A model generated the notes under the pieces. The model was not told the DNA's origin and searched no databases. It worked only from the letters and a program-made list of their open reading frames with translations. A stretch of DNA of 14,591 nucleotides, taken from assembly GCA_026388755.1 (NCBI GenBank), contig JAPLJE010000618.1, positions 1 through 14,591 on the forward strand. Reading direction: 5' to 3'. The stretch is from Deltaproteobacteria bacterium. GTDB lineage: Bacteria; Desulfobacterota; Desulfobacteria; Desulfobacterales; Desulfatirhabdiaceae. Positions within the stretch are counted from its first letter, which is position 1; every line of letters starts with the position of its first letter. A program made the translations under genes and the position numbers. This document shows positions 1 through 7,274 of this stretch, piece after piece.

Positions 1-1110
1 ATCAGCCGGGGTTTCAAATACCAGATAGTATCGGTTTGCGCCCCCGAATACGGCCGGGGCCAGATCCGCTGCAAAGTAGGTGCCGTCATAAAGCAGCTGA
101 ATCATGTATTCAGGTCCGGCGGTAATTTCATTAAGCAGTCGAATGATCAGATCGTGAGCACTGGTAAAACACTCCCCGAGGCGTCGATGATCATATCCTG
201 AAAGCGGTGCCGAGCCATCTGATACTTCTCCCATGGCGGTGACCTGTACCGAAAAGGAGGAAAGCTCGCCGATGAGCTGCCGCAAAACACCGTATGCCGC
301 CCAGGGATGCACCTGCTTGGATTCTGTGAAATGGTGCAGAAGCGGCACATACCGGTTCAGGGATCTTAAGGCGAGAAGATACACCATATCCCGAGCTCCG
401 AACTCAGCGGTGTGGATACCCCGATCCTTTTTATAGGATTCGAGCTGGCGGGATCTGGCGGAAATTTCATCCCGAATTTCCTTTACGAACTTCAGCAGTA
501 CCGCATCGCTGGTGAGTGTAAGGCAGGGGGGAACATATTCCGAGGAGACGATTATCTCCTCGCCGGTGCGGATCAATCGGGAGATGGGGATCAGGACATA
601 ATCCCCCAGCTGGTCGATCTCGGTTTCCCAGAAGAGCCTCAGTAAATCATGCAGCCGCTTGACTTGGGCTGCTGGACCGGACTGGTGTAAATCGGGTGCG
701 TCCTGCGGATCGGCGGTTGTTATAAACCGCGTCGTAACACCGGAGAGCATATCGAGATTGGGTAAAACGGTCACATTCTCGCCGGTTGTATTCCATTTTC
801 GAATACCGACCCACACGGTGAGGGGTTTGCCTCCTTCCACCCAGTCCTCTTTAAAGGAGCGGGCCTCAATCAGTGCATTGCCGGGAAATACCACATGTGT
901 TGCATCCGGGAAAAGAAACTCCCCTTTCAGCAGATTAAAGGAACGATTTCCTATAGCCGCTTTTTGAATACTCATGCCCCCCACTCCCCAGAAGTGCGGG
1001 GTTAAAAATTCATGGAAGGGGGCGATCAGCGATCGGGTGTGAAGACCTTCCAGTTGGAAATGCTGTGGCTGTAAAAACAGGCCCTGGTGCCAGAACAGTG
1101 GTCTTTCCAT
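1..1110 (-). CDS. tssK: T6SS baseplate protein TssK (3' end outside window)
   Basis: TssK (ImpJ/VasE family) is a cytoplasmic baseplate subunit that links the TssEFG wedges to the TssJLM membrane complex. The reading frame is open from the ATG at 1110 to the window edge, giving 370 codons. Family members are usually about 440 residues, so some 70-80 residues lie outside. The N-terminus carries the family signature: the protein starts MERPLFWHQGLFLQPQHFQL, matching the usual 'W-x-x-G-x-x-L-x-P-Q-H-F-Q' opening that forms the shell-like domain contacting the baseplate. The ATG is preceded by purine-rich AAAGGGGA and AGGGG, which can serve as the ribosome site. It follows tssJ by 4 nt, so the two are almost certainly co-transcribed, and tssJ-tssK adjacency is the normal T6SS order. 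I see no frameshift or stop. The identification is firm; only the C-terminus is unseen. Confidence 0.93.
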   Translation of the reverse strand, partial: MERPLFWHQGLFLQPQHFQLEGLHTRSLIAPFHEFLTPHFWGVGGMSIQKAAIGNRSFNLLKGEFLFPDATHVVFPGNALIEARSFKEDWVEGGKPLTVWVGIRKWNTTGENVTVLPNLDMLSGVTTRFITTADPQDAPDLHQSGPAAQVKRLHDLLRLFWETEIDQLGDYVLIPISRLIRTGEEIIVSSEYVPPCLTLTSDAVLLKFVKEIRDEISARSRQLESYKKDRGIHTAEFGARDMVYLLALRSLNRYVPLLHHFTESKQVHPWAAYGVLRQLIGELSSFSVQVTAMGEVSDGSAPLSGYDHRRLGECFTSAHDLIIRLLNEITAGPEYMIQLLYDGTYFAADLAPAVFGGANRYYLVFETPAD

Positions 1111-1114
1111 GCCC

Positions 1115-1654
1115 CTATTCCCCTTTGATGTTTTCGATCTGTTGGGGGCCAAGCCGTAATTTCAGATTGATGATTTCCGGCTTGGAAACCATTTGTTTCT
1201 TGAACCCGCTGCCTTCCTCAACAGTTATGACCGGGATGTTGATGAGTCTCGTGATGCGATCTTTTTGGATGGTGGCATAACCGGCAGCGATCCCGATATA
1301 CTTTGCGCCTTCCGCGCGATCCATGGTGAAGGGCATACTCTGGCCTGGGCTCATGTTCAGGCGCTTAAAATTGGCGACACTGGCATCAAACATGCTGCCT
1401 TCCAGAAGCTTATAGAGCCCTTCCTCGGTTTCGACGAGCTGGTTGAACCCGTTTGGGTCCTTTAGTTGATAAACACAAAGCTGAAGCGTGTGGGCCATGT
1501 TGTTGTAAAGATTGAGTTGCGGGTCTGCCTGGAGGGTGAGTTTGATGGCTTCCTTTTCATATCGCCACTCCGGTGGAAGCACGGGCGCTGATGCGCAGGA
1601 AAGAATCATGAGAAAACTGATAAATACGGCCAAGGTCATAATTGACTTGTTCAA
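1115..1654 (-). CDS. tssJ: T6SS outer-membrane lipoprotein TssJ
   Basis: TssJ (VasD/Lip family) is the lipoprotein that anchors the TssLM trans-envelope complex to the outer membrane. With the start used here the product is 179 residues, within the family range. It begins with a short basic segment, then a hydrophobic stretch ending in a lipobox, with the lipidated Cys at residue 20 (context MILSCASAP). The mature part has the family's beta-sandwich pattern, including the 'L-x-L-x-A-D-P-Q-L-N' opening and a C-terminal strand ending just before the stop. Start choice: AGGAGG lies at 1665-1660, and the TTG at 1654 sits 5 nt behind it. The longer GTG at 1660 overlaps that ribosome site and an internal ATG at 1639 is too far away, so TTG is preferred. 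It ends 4 nt before tssK. The 208-214 nt upstream gap could hold an internal promoter, but I found no convincing one. Confidence 0.9.
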   Translation of the reverse strand: MNKSIMTLAVFISFLMILSCASAPVLPPEWRYEKEAIKLTLQADPQLNLYNNMAHTLQLCVYQLKDPNGFNQLVETEEGLYKLLEGSMFDASVANFKRLNMSPGQSMPFTMDRAEGAKYIGIAAGYATIQKDRITRLINIPVITVEEGSGFKKQMVSKPEIINLKLRLGPQQIENIKGE

Positions 1655-1868
1655 TTTCACCTCCTTGTCACTGGGCTGTTATTCGGTCTTAAGTCCGGTT
1701 GTACGACCGCTAAACGAAACTTCAAATTGCCGTTGAAATTATCGCCATGAGCCTTGCATGTCGGATGCTATCACCTATGATACATGTATGATAAAGTCAA
1801 CTCACATTTAAAACAGCTGGAACGGCACATTCAAAATACCGTATGAAGATATGCATCATATATGTTCA

Positions 1869-2594
1869 TTAATGGTTAAGATGGCAATTGTTTTCGAACT
1901 CTCTCAATAAATCCTCCATGAAGCGGCCCGATTCAAACCATTTCTTTAGAGTTGAAAATTTGGTTTCATAGATATCGAAGTATTCCGCCTTCTTAAGCGG
2001 CCCGAATTTAAGGCCCTGACCGGCTTCGGAGGCAATCTTTTCCGGATCCATCTCGCGCAGCATTTTTAATACAAGTGTATGGGCGGCCTGTTTGAATGCC
2101 TGGTGGGAAATAAAAAAGGCCTTATCAATGCGGCCCAGATACTCCTCAAGAGATACCTGCGGCTCCTGACCTTCCAGTCGGCTGCCGATGACATGGCGAA
2201 TTGTCTGTTCTCCAGGGTTTCCTCCCAGGAGCGTGGCGTTGATGTTTTGTACCAGTCGGTTCAGGGCGCCGAATATGGTGTTCAGTGATTCTGAAAGCTG
2301 CTCCATTATTTCCGGCGCAGACAGGTTTTCGTTTGATACCTCCCTTCCCAGCAGCAGGGAGAAAATCCCGTTGAAGACCGCCTCTTCCGTGCCGGCTTCC
2401 GGTGTCATCTCGGGCTGCTGCGGCTCAAATTGAGATGCCAGAGAGATCAAAAACGATTTTTTCTCATTGTCTGAAAGCGATGCCAGCCGTTTAGTTAAAA
2501 AAGTTTCAATAGCCGATTCGGCTTGTATCGGGTTTGATCCATATATCTGCCGTATTTCATGGGCAAGTTTGTCGTTAGATAGGGCGTTAGCCAT
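1869..2594 (-). CDS. T6SS TagH/Fha1-like C-terminal domain protein lacking the FHA domain
   Basis: The 241-residue product resembles the C-terminal domain of the T6SS FHA protein (TagH/Fha1, VI_FHA family). Its middle (about residues 150-185) has the family pattern: an acidic/aromatic residue, then S/D-x-H-Q-A-F, an alanine-rich helix, then L-x-x-M-D-P-E-K. Near the C-terminus comes K-K-A-E-Y-F-D-I-Y-E-x-K-F, corresponding to the 'kaRyWelYe..Y' segment, then a final F-M-E-D-L-L-R-E-F-E helix. Fha1-type proteins are usually around 400-500 residues with an N-terminal FHA domain that reads phosphothreonine; here no FHA domain is encoded and the first 60 residues are helical. The gene starts at an ATG 17 nt after the stop of the preceding 710-residue gene, with AAGG about 10 nt upstream, so they are probably co-transcribed. 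A structural or scaffold role at the T6SS is inferred. The family match is by pattern recall, not by alignment search. Confidence 0.65.
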   Translation of the reverse strand: MANALSNDKLAHEIRQIYGSNPIQAESAIETFLTKRLASLSDNEKKSFLISLASQFEPQQPEMTPEAGTEEAVFNGIFSLLLGREVSNENLSAPEIMEQLSESLNTIFGALNRLVQNINATLLGGNPGEQTIRHVIGSRLEGQEPQVSLEEYLGRIDKAFFISHQAFKQAAHTLVLKMLREMDPEKIASEAGQGLKFGPLKKAEYFDIYETKFSTLKKWFESGRFMEDLLREFENNCHLNH

Positions 2595-2611
2595 GATGAT
2601 TTGCCTTGTCC

Positions 2612-4744
2612 TTATTTTTTCGGAGGACGCAAAATAACGGTTTCGGATAAAATATCATCTTCATCTACTGCTCCGGGGTTTTCCACTTTTGGTGCCGACA
2701 TTGGTGAAACGAATGATTTGCCGGTTGTTTTACCGGAAAGGATGATGGTATCACAAGGCTCATCCTCGATTTTCTCCTGGGTTGGAATGGGAATTCCGAC
2801 AAGTGCCGCTCCCGTCTTTACTTTGGAGATAACAACCGTTTTTTCAAGTTCCTCCTCTAATTTATCTTTTGTAACCATTACTGTTTCTTGAAGGGTTTCT
2901 TGGGCCGAGTCTCTGGTTAAAATAATCGTTTTCGCTCCCTGAACGGTTTCCTGGATCTTGCCTCTGGTCTGAATGGACGTTTCGACATCCCAAAGGGCTT
3001 CTTCCACTTTGCCTCTGGTGAGAAGAATCGTTTCCGCCTGAATATCTTTTGGTCCGGACGTCTCTGTATGTGAAGGGTTAAGGGCAGTTTCCCATTTTCC
3101 GATGATACCGGTGAGAATCTTATGGATGGCGCGGTCATCAGACACATCGGCTGCAACGATTGCTGGTGCGCCGCCTTCAACAAAGAGGTGCTTTTTTATC
3201 TCTTTACGGATTGCCGAGAGGCCCTGTCGAAATTTATCTGAAGACCTCACGGCTCCCAGTTGGTCGGCCGTAAACAAGGCCCATGCCAATACCAGTGTTT
3301 TTTTCCACAGCGCTTTCCACTCAAATAGAATCTCCTTTAGGCCGTGAGCCGCCGGGTTCCAGAAAATATTTTCTAACGCAAATAGCGGAGTGTTTAATAA
3401 ATCCGTACCTGTTTCATGATTTTTTTCCAGAATCTCTGCCAGTGCGGCTATGACAGCGCCTGCGGGCTGCGACGCATTTGTCAGCAGGACATGGAGCCAG
3501 ACAAGACCCAGAAAATAGCTGATTTGTGCCTGATGTGATCCGGGACGGCCCAGTGCTGTCTGACGGGTGACTCCGATGTCCATGTAGCCGACTCTGAAAC
3601 TCCAAAGTCCGGGCAGGAAGCTGCCTTGACTGGGAATCTTTACCCACAGGCAATCCAGGGCCGCATTGATGTCGAGTGGCGCTGGCCCTGTTTGGAACAT
3701 TTCCGTTATTTCATTCAGAAAGGAAAGTTTGAGATACAGGACTTCAAGGAAGTGCTTTTCCGTTCCGTCAAAAAGAAAAAGGTCTTTTTCCCCAACCATC
3801 CGCCTGAATTCCGCGACAGCAGAGAGCCTTGTTGATTTATTTTTTTCCAGCAAGCGGGTTTCGAGATCATCCAAGCTTGCCCCAGAAACAAGGGGAAGAA
3901 AATCGGCGGCACGGATCGTCATGGCCTTAACTACCAGCATGTGGAACGGGTAAAACCCAAAGGGGATAATCCGTACTGCCGCAAGGTTTTCCGGTCCGTG
4001 GCATTTATCGCGTTCCAGGCATTTGAGACACGGGAACCCGGTGGGCGCAAGGCCGCCCGCCAATAGATACCGCCATGTCGCAATTAAGCCGCTGCTATCC
4101 CGAACCCCTTCGGAATCCGAGATGTCGAGTGAAGGAACGTAAAAGCCGTTACCCTCTTTTGCCGGAGGGCATGACGGACAGTAGAGGTATCGGCGCAAGG
4201 AAGAGCTGTAAACACTGAGTCCTTGGGACAATAACAACGGGTCGTCTTTGCAGAGGAAAAGAGTTTGACCGCAACCGGGGCACGGCGGGTGAAAAAAAAC
4301 GCGCTGATGGATACATAAAAAGAGGGACTGGAGAGCGTTCTGGCTGCCGCTGGTCGTTGTCGCATCTCCCAGCCGGATCACGTCATGACCGATGGCGCCG
4401 ATTGATGTTTTCCCGAATTCCGCAACAGAAAAAAAAGAATGGACCTGCTGCCAGCAAGCCTCTACGTCCAAATTGGTAAGCGGCCACAACTCACTTGGCT
4501 GATAGCGATAAGCATCTTTTTGAACCAACAGGAAAACCGGTTGCACCAAACTGCCGGCATTGGTGAGGATTTCTGCCCGCAGGAGCCGGGTGAAGGGAGA
4601 AGACTCATTTAATACCCGAAAGGGAAACCGCTTTGGAATTGATTCCGTGGTATCCGCAGGTGCGCCAAGGATATCTAAGCGTATTTTGGCATCGTCAGGT
4701 TCCAAGTAGGGGAGTAAAGAGGGCATAGACGTATTCTGGTTCAC
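2612..4744 (-). CDS. T6SS-associated protein, Cys-rich (zinc-ribbon-like), with C-terminal T-x-x-hydrophobic motif array
   Basis: I do not recognise a named family for this 710-residue protein. No signal peptide or membrane span is evident, so it is probably cytoplasmic. Residues 1-150 are a mixed alpha/beta region. Next come paired cysteines C155/C158 with C165 and C189/C192, which look like a zinc ribbon, and a second cluster at C239/C242/C248. Residues about 270-550 are helical. The last 140 residues (571-710) are low-complexity and hold seven copies of a short [EKD]-T-hydrophobic-x-hydrophobic motif with Thr at 572, 589, 606, 621, 636, 666 and 702. Six of the seven fit the pT-x-x-[ILV] preference of FHA domains. 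Start: GTG at 4744 with AAAGGGA about 7 nt upstream; the next ATG (4726) is too far from it. It heads the T6SS operon, just before the TagH-like gene. A role as phospho-dependent T6SS scaffold or regulator is inference. Confidence 0.7.
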   Translation of the reverse strand: MNQNTSMPSLLPYLEPDDAKIRLDILGAPADTTESIPKRFPFRVLNESSPFTRLLRAEILTNAGSLVQPVFLLVQKDAYRYQPSELWPLTNLDVEACWQQVHSFFSVAEFGKTSIGAIGHDVIRLGDATTTSGSQNALQSLFLCIHQRVFFHPPCPGCGQTLFLCKDDPLLLSQGLSVYSSSLRRYLYCPSCPPAKEGNGFYVPSLDISDSEGVRDSSGLIATWRYLLAGGLAPTGFPCLKCLERDKCHGPENLAAVRIIPFGFYPFHMLVVKAMTIRAADFLPLVSGASLDDLETRLLEKNKSTRLSAVAEFRRMVGEKDLFLFDGTEKHFLEVLYLKLSFLNEITEMFQTGPAPLDINAALDCLWVKIPSQGSFLPGLWSFRVGYMDIGVTRQTALGRPGSHQAQISYFLGLVWLHVLLTNASQPAGAVIAALAEILEKNHETGTDLLNTPLFALENIFWNPAAHGLKEILFEWKALWKKTLVLAWALFTADQLGAVRSSDKFRQGLSAIRKEIKKHLFVEGGAPAIVAADVSDDRAIHKILTGIIGKWETALNPSHTETSGPKDIQAETILLTRGKVEEALWDVETSIQTRGKIQETVQGAKTIILTRDSAQETLQETVMVTKDKLEEELEKTVVISKVKTGAALVGIPIPTQEKIEDEPCDTIILSGKTTGKSFVSPMSAPKVENPGAVDEDDILSETVILRPPKK
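2615..3034 (-). repeat. Tandem repeat region encoding T-x-x-hydrophobic motifs
   Basis: The 3' end of the 710-residue gene encodes units of 17, 17, 15 and 15 residues, followed by two more widely spaced copies and one at the extreme C-terminus. At DNA level the first three units share a clear 51-nt period: the plus-strand word CTCTGGT recurs at 2911, 2962 and 3013, each followed about 15 nt later by the codons of the E/K-T motif. The shared DNA shows growth by tandem duplication, while the later copies keep only the peptide motif, as expected if the motif itself is selected. Confidence 0.75.
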
Positions 4745-4903
4745 GAGATCGTCCCTTTACTGGTTTTCCGAACAATTTAAAGAAGATGCACTGTATCGTT
4801 TTGGTGAATCTGTCGGACACCAGAATTTTGAGATAATACGTCAATTTTTCGCATACCGGCGCCGCTGATCGGCAGAATTGCTGTACCGGAGGTACGTGTT
4901 TTT

Positions 4904-4922
4904 AATCCCTAGTATAGGGATT
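4904..4922. promoter_or_regulatory. Perfect 8-bp inverted repeat, possible operator
   Basis: AATCCCTA and TAGGGATT face each other across a 3-nt spacer (GTA). The element lies about 25 nt beyond the -10 box of the leftward T6SS promoter, inside the presumed leader, where a dimeric repressor could block transcription. It lacks a following T-run in either direction, so a terminator is unlikely. Function is inferred from position only. Confidence 0.35.
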
Positions 4923-4946
4923 GCAGGTTTGATTTTAATGATTTAC

Positions 4947-4975
4947 GTCATAATCGAAGAACACTTCCTTGTCAA
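4947..4975 (-). promoter_or_regulatory. Sigma70-type promoter for the T6SS operon
   Basis: On the minus strand, TTGACA (4975-4970, perfect -35) and TATGAC (4952-4947, 4/6 match to -10) are separated by exactly 17 nt. Transcription would start near 4940 and run left through the 710-residue gene, the TagH-like gene, tssJ and tssK. It is the best match in the intergenic region on this strand. Confidence 0.5.
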
Positions 4976-5156
4976 GCAGATCGTATACATGTCAGATTAT
5001 TTGCAATTGAAGTATTTACGGCATCGCTACGATAATTTATGAAGGATTCATTATTGCCTTCTGTAATCTGATTTTTCGGATACAACTGTCTGGCCATACA
5101 AATTATCCTTGACCTGAACGATCATTTTCCCTAAATGATTCAATGGTGATTGTTTC

Positions 5157-5186
5157 TTGATGTGTTTGATCTGTTGTTCCTAATAT
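5157..5186 (+). promoter_or_regulatory. Sigma70-type promoter for thrS
   Basis: TTGATG (5157-5162) and TAATAT (5181-5186) are separated by 18 nt, giving a start near 5193 and a leader of about 50 nt to the thrS ATG. Four of six -35 bases and five of six -10 bases match consensus. The promoter still looks intact although the gene behind it is broken. Confidence 0.45.
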
Positions 5187-5243
5187 GATGCATACATCTC
5201 TTTTGATTTGTACGCATTCGAAACCCATAAAAGCGAGACAATA

Positions 5244-7116
5244 ATGATTCAAATTACCCTTCCAGATGGAAGCTGTAAAACTTTTGAAGCCCCACCTTCT
5301 GGGACCGACATTGCCATGAGCATCTCCGAGGGTCTGACCAGAAATTGCGTGGCCATGGAAATCGACGGCAGTCTGGTTGATCTCGGTACGCAGGTTGAAA
5401 CGGATGCCTCCATTCGACTGATTACCACCCAAGATCCGCAAGCCCTGTCCATTTTAAGACATAGCGCGGCTCATGTCATGGCTCAGGCCATTCTGCACGT
5501 GTATAAAGGTGCGAAACTGACCATCGGTCCCGTGGTTGAGGATGGTTTTTATTATGACATTGACATGGAGCCCGTATCGGAAGCTGATTTCCCCAGAATC
5601 GAGGCGGAAATTCAGCGGATCGTTCAGGCCAGAATTCCGTTCCGCCGCCGTGAAGTCTCCAAGGCCGAGGCCCTGGCCGTTTATCAGGATGAGCCGTATA
5701 AGTTGGAGTTGATCAAGGATCTGCCGGATGGGACCATTTCCCTGTACGAGCAGGGGGATTTTACAGACCTCTGCAGAGGACCGCATCTTCCCCACACTGG
5801 CTTTGTCAAGGCCATCAAGCTCATGAAGGTATCCGGTGCCTATTGGCGGGCGGATCAATCCAGAGCCCAGCTTCAGCGGATTTACGGGACAGCGTTTTTT
5901 GACAAAAAAGAGCTTAAGGCCCATATCCAGTTTATCGAGGAGGCCAAGAAAAGAAATCATCGAAAGATCGGCATGGCACTGGATCTGTTCAGCTTTCATG
6001 ATGAAGCTCCGGGAATGCCTTTTTTTCACGCCAGGGGAATGGTTATCTGGAATGCCCTTCTGGAATACTGGCGGGCGGAGCACCGAGCGGCCGGCTATGT
6101 GGAGATCAAAACGCCCATCATGCTGAACCGGGGGCTGTGGGAGCGTAGTGGTCACTGGGAAAACTACCGTGAGAACATGTACACCAGCCAGGTGGATGAG
6201 ATCGAATATGCCATCAAGCCCATGAACTGTCCGGGAGGAATGCTTCTTTACGGATTAAAGCCCCATTCTTACAAGGATCTTCCCATACGTGCCGCATAAA
6301 TCGGACTCGTGCACCGGCATGAACTGAGCGGTGTGCTTTCGGGTCTTTTCCGGGTTCGGGCGTTTCATCAGGACGACGCCCATATTTTTATGACACCCGA
6401 TCAGATTGAATCGGAAATCCTGGGGGTTCTGCGGCTGGTTGAAAGAATCTACCATACTTTCGGGCTGGGTTTTCATCTGGAACTCTCTACCCGGCCGGCA
6501 AAATCCATTGGAACGGATAAACAATGGGAAGAGGCAACCAATGGATTGAAATCCGCGCTGAACGCATATGGAAAAGCGTATAAAATCAATGAGGGAGATG
6601 GTGCATTTTACGGCCCCAAAATTGACATTCATATTAAGGATGCTCTGGGTCGCACCTGGCAGTGCGGAACCATTCAGCTGGATATGGCGCTGCCGGAGCG
6701 GTTCAATCTGACCTATGTGGGAAAAGATAATCGGGATTCTGGTTGAGCATTTTGCCGGGAAATTTCCCTTGTGGCTGGCGCCGGTTCAGGTGGCGATGCT
6801 TCCCATCAACGATGAACTGGTTCCCCATGCCTGCAATGTCAAAGATTTTTTTGAGAAACATGGCATACGGGTTGAGATTGATGGCCGGACCGAAAGCCTG
6901 AACAGGAAAATCAGGGAAGCCCAGATCAATCAAGTACCGGTAATTCTCACGATCGGTGCCAAAGAAAGAGACACGGGAACCCTTTCGGTGAGAACCCTGG
7001 ATGGAGCGGTTCGATATGGATTGCTTCCGGAAATGCTTCTTGAAAAACTGTTTTCGGTGATTCGTGAAAGACAACTTACCCGGACACTGTTTGAATCTGA
7101 AGAATCCGGCACATGA
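5244..7116 (+). pseudogene. thrS: Threonyl-tRNA synthetase pseudogene (nonsense mutation plus deletion/frameshift)
   Basis: ThrRS charges tRNA-Thr. The remains show every domain: an N-terminal TGS domain (MIQITLPDGS, residues 1-60), the editing domain (H73/H77 and C177/H181), and the class II core with zinc ligand C329 in MNCPGGM. Codon 352 (6297-6299) is TAA where the family has Glu before '[12 protein letters not shown]'; a single G-to-T change explains it. The frame then stays open through motif 2 and the second zinc ligand (DDAHIF) to TYVGKD near 6728, where the sequence jumps into the +1 frame at [11 protein letters not shown]. The lost segment normally reads roughly HRPVMIHRA-GS-ERF and contains the third zinc ligand and the motif 3 Arg (H511 and R520 in E. 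coli). Restoring about 59 nt gives 644 codons, the usual length. The anticodon-binding domain follows to the TGA at 7114-7116. The usual infC-rpmI-rplT neighbours are absent. Start ATG 5244 fits the family N-terminus, with only a weak GCGAGA ribosome site. Confidence 0.93.
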
Positions 7117-7146
7117 AGGATAATATAGAGGTTTTCTGATACGCTG

Positions 7147-7212
7147 GCTGCCGGATGTTGTCTTGTGCAACGCCGGCAGCGAACCGCCTTACCCCAAGGA
7201 TTTGTGGGGGTA
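7147..7212. terminator. Two adjacent hairpins between convergent genes, possible terminator region
   Basis: GCTGCCGG (7147-7154) pairs with CCGGCAGC (7173-7180), and inside it GTTG pairs with CAAC. A second stem, TACCCC/GGGGTA (7190-7195 with 7207-7212), follows directly. A third small stem, AGGAGT/ACTCCT (7261-7276), overlaps the stop codon of the leftward gene. All lie between the convergent ends of thrS and the translocase fusion gene. None has a clear T-run, so intrinsic termination is uncertain. Confidence 0.35.
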
Positions 7213-7274
7213 TAAGGTACGCATGGAAAAGCTTTCCAGGACGGCTTGATGGGGAAAGGGAGGAGTCTAAACTC

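Larger units (their letters stand above)
4745..5243. other. Intergenic region between divergent T6SS operon and thrS
   Basis: These 499 bases carry no gene that I can support. The stretch is AT-rich and holds the two divergent promoters listed separately, an 8-bp perfect palindrome, and two smaller inverted repeats in front of it: GCCG/CGGC around 4860-4874 and GTACC/GGTAC at about 4883-4895. The T6SS side would have an untranslated leader of nearly 200 nt. I see no tRNA, small RNA or riboswitch consensus. Confidence 0.6.

Noticed and set aside
1772..1800. Possible internal promoter upstream of tssJ on the minus strand (TTGACT at 1800-1795)
   Set aside because: With 16-18 nt spacing the only -10 candidates (such as TAGGTG) match consensus poorly. 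The nearby ATACATGTAT palindrome is also too short to call.
5454..6155. Open frame of 233 residues on the minus strand
   Set aside because: It is antisense to the clearly recognisable editing and core domains of thrS and shows no family features.
6297..6299. Programmed readthrough or recoding of the in-frame TAA in thrS
   Set aside because: TAA is not a selenocysteine or pyrrolysine codon, and the second lesion downstream removes essential residues anyway, so readthrough could not restore an enzyme.
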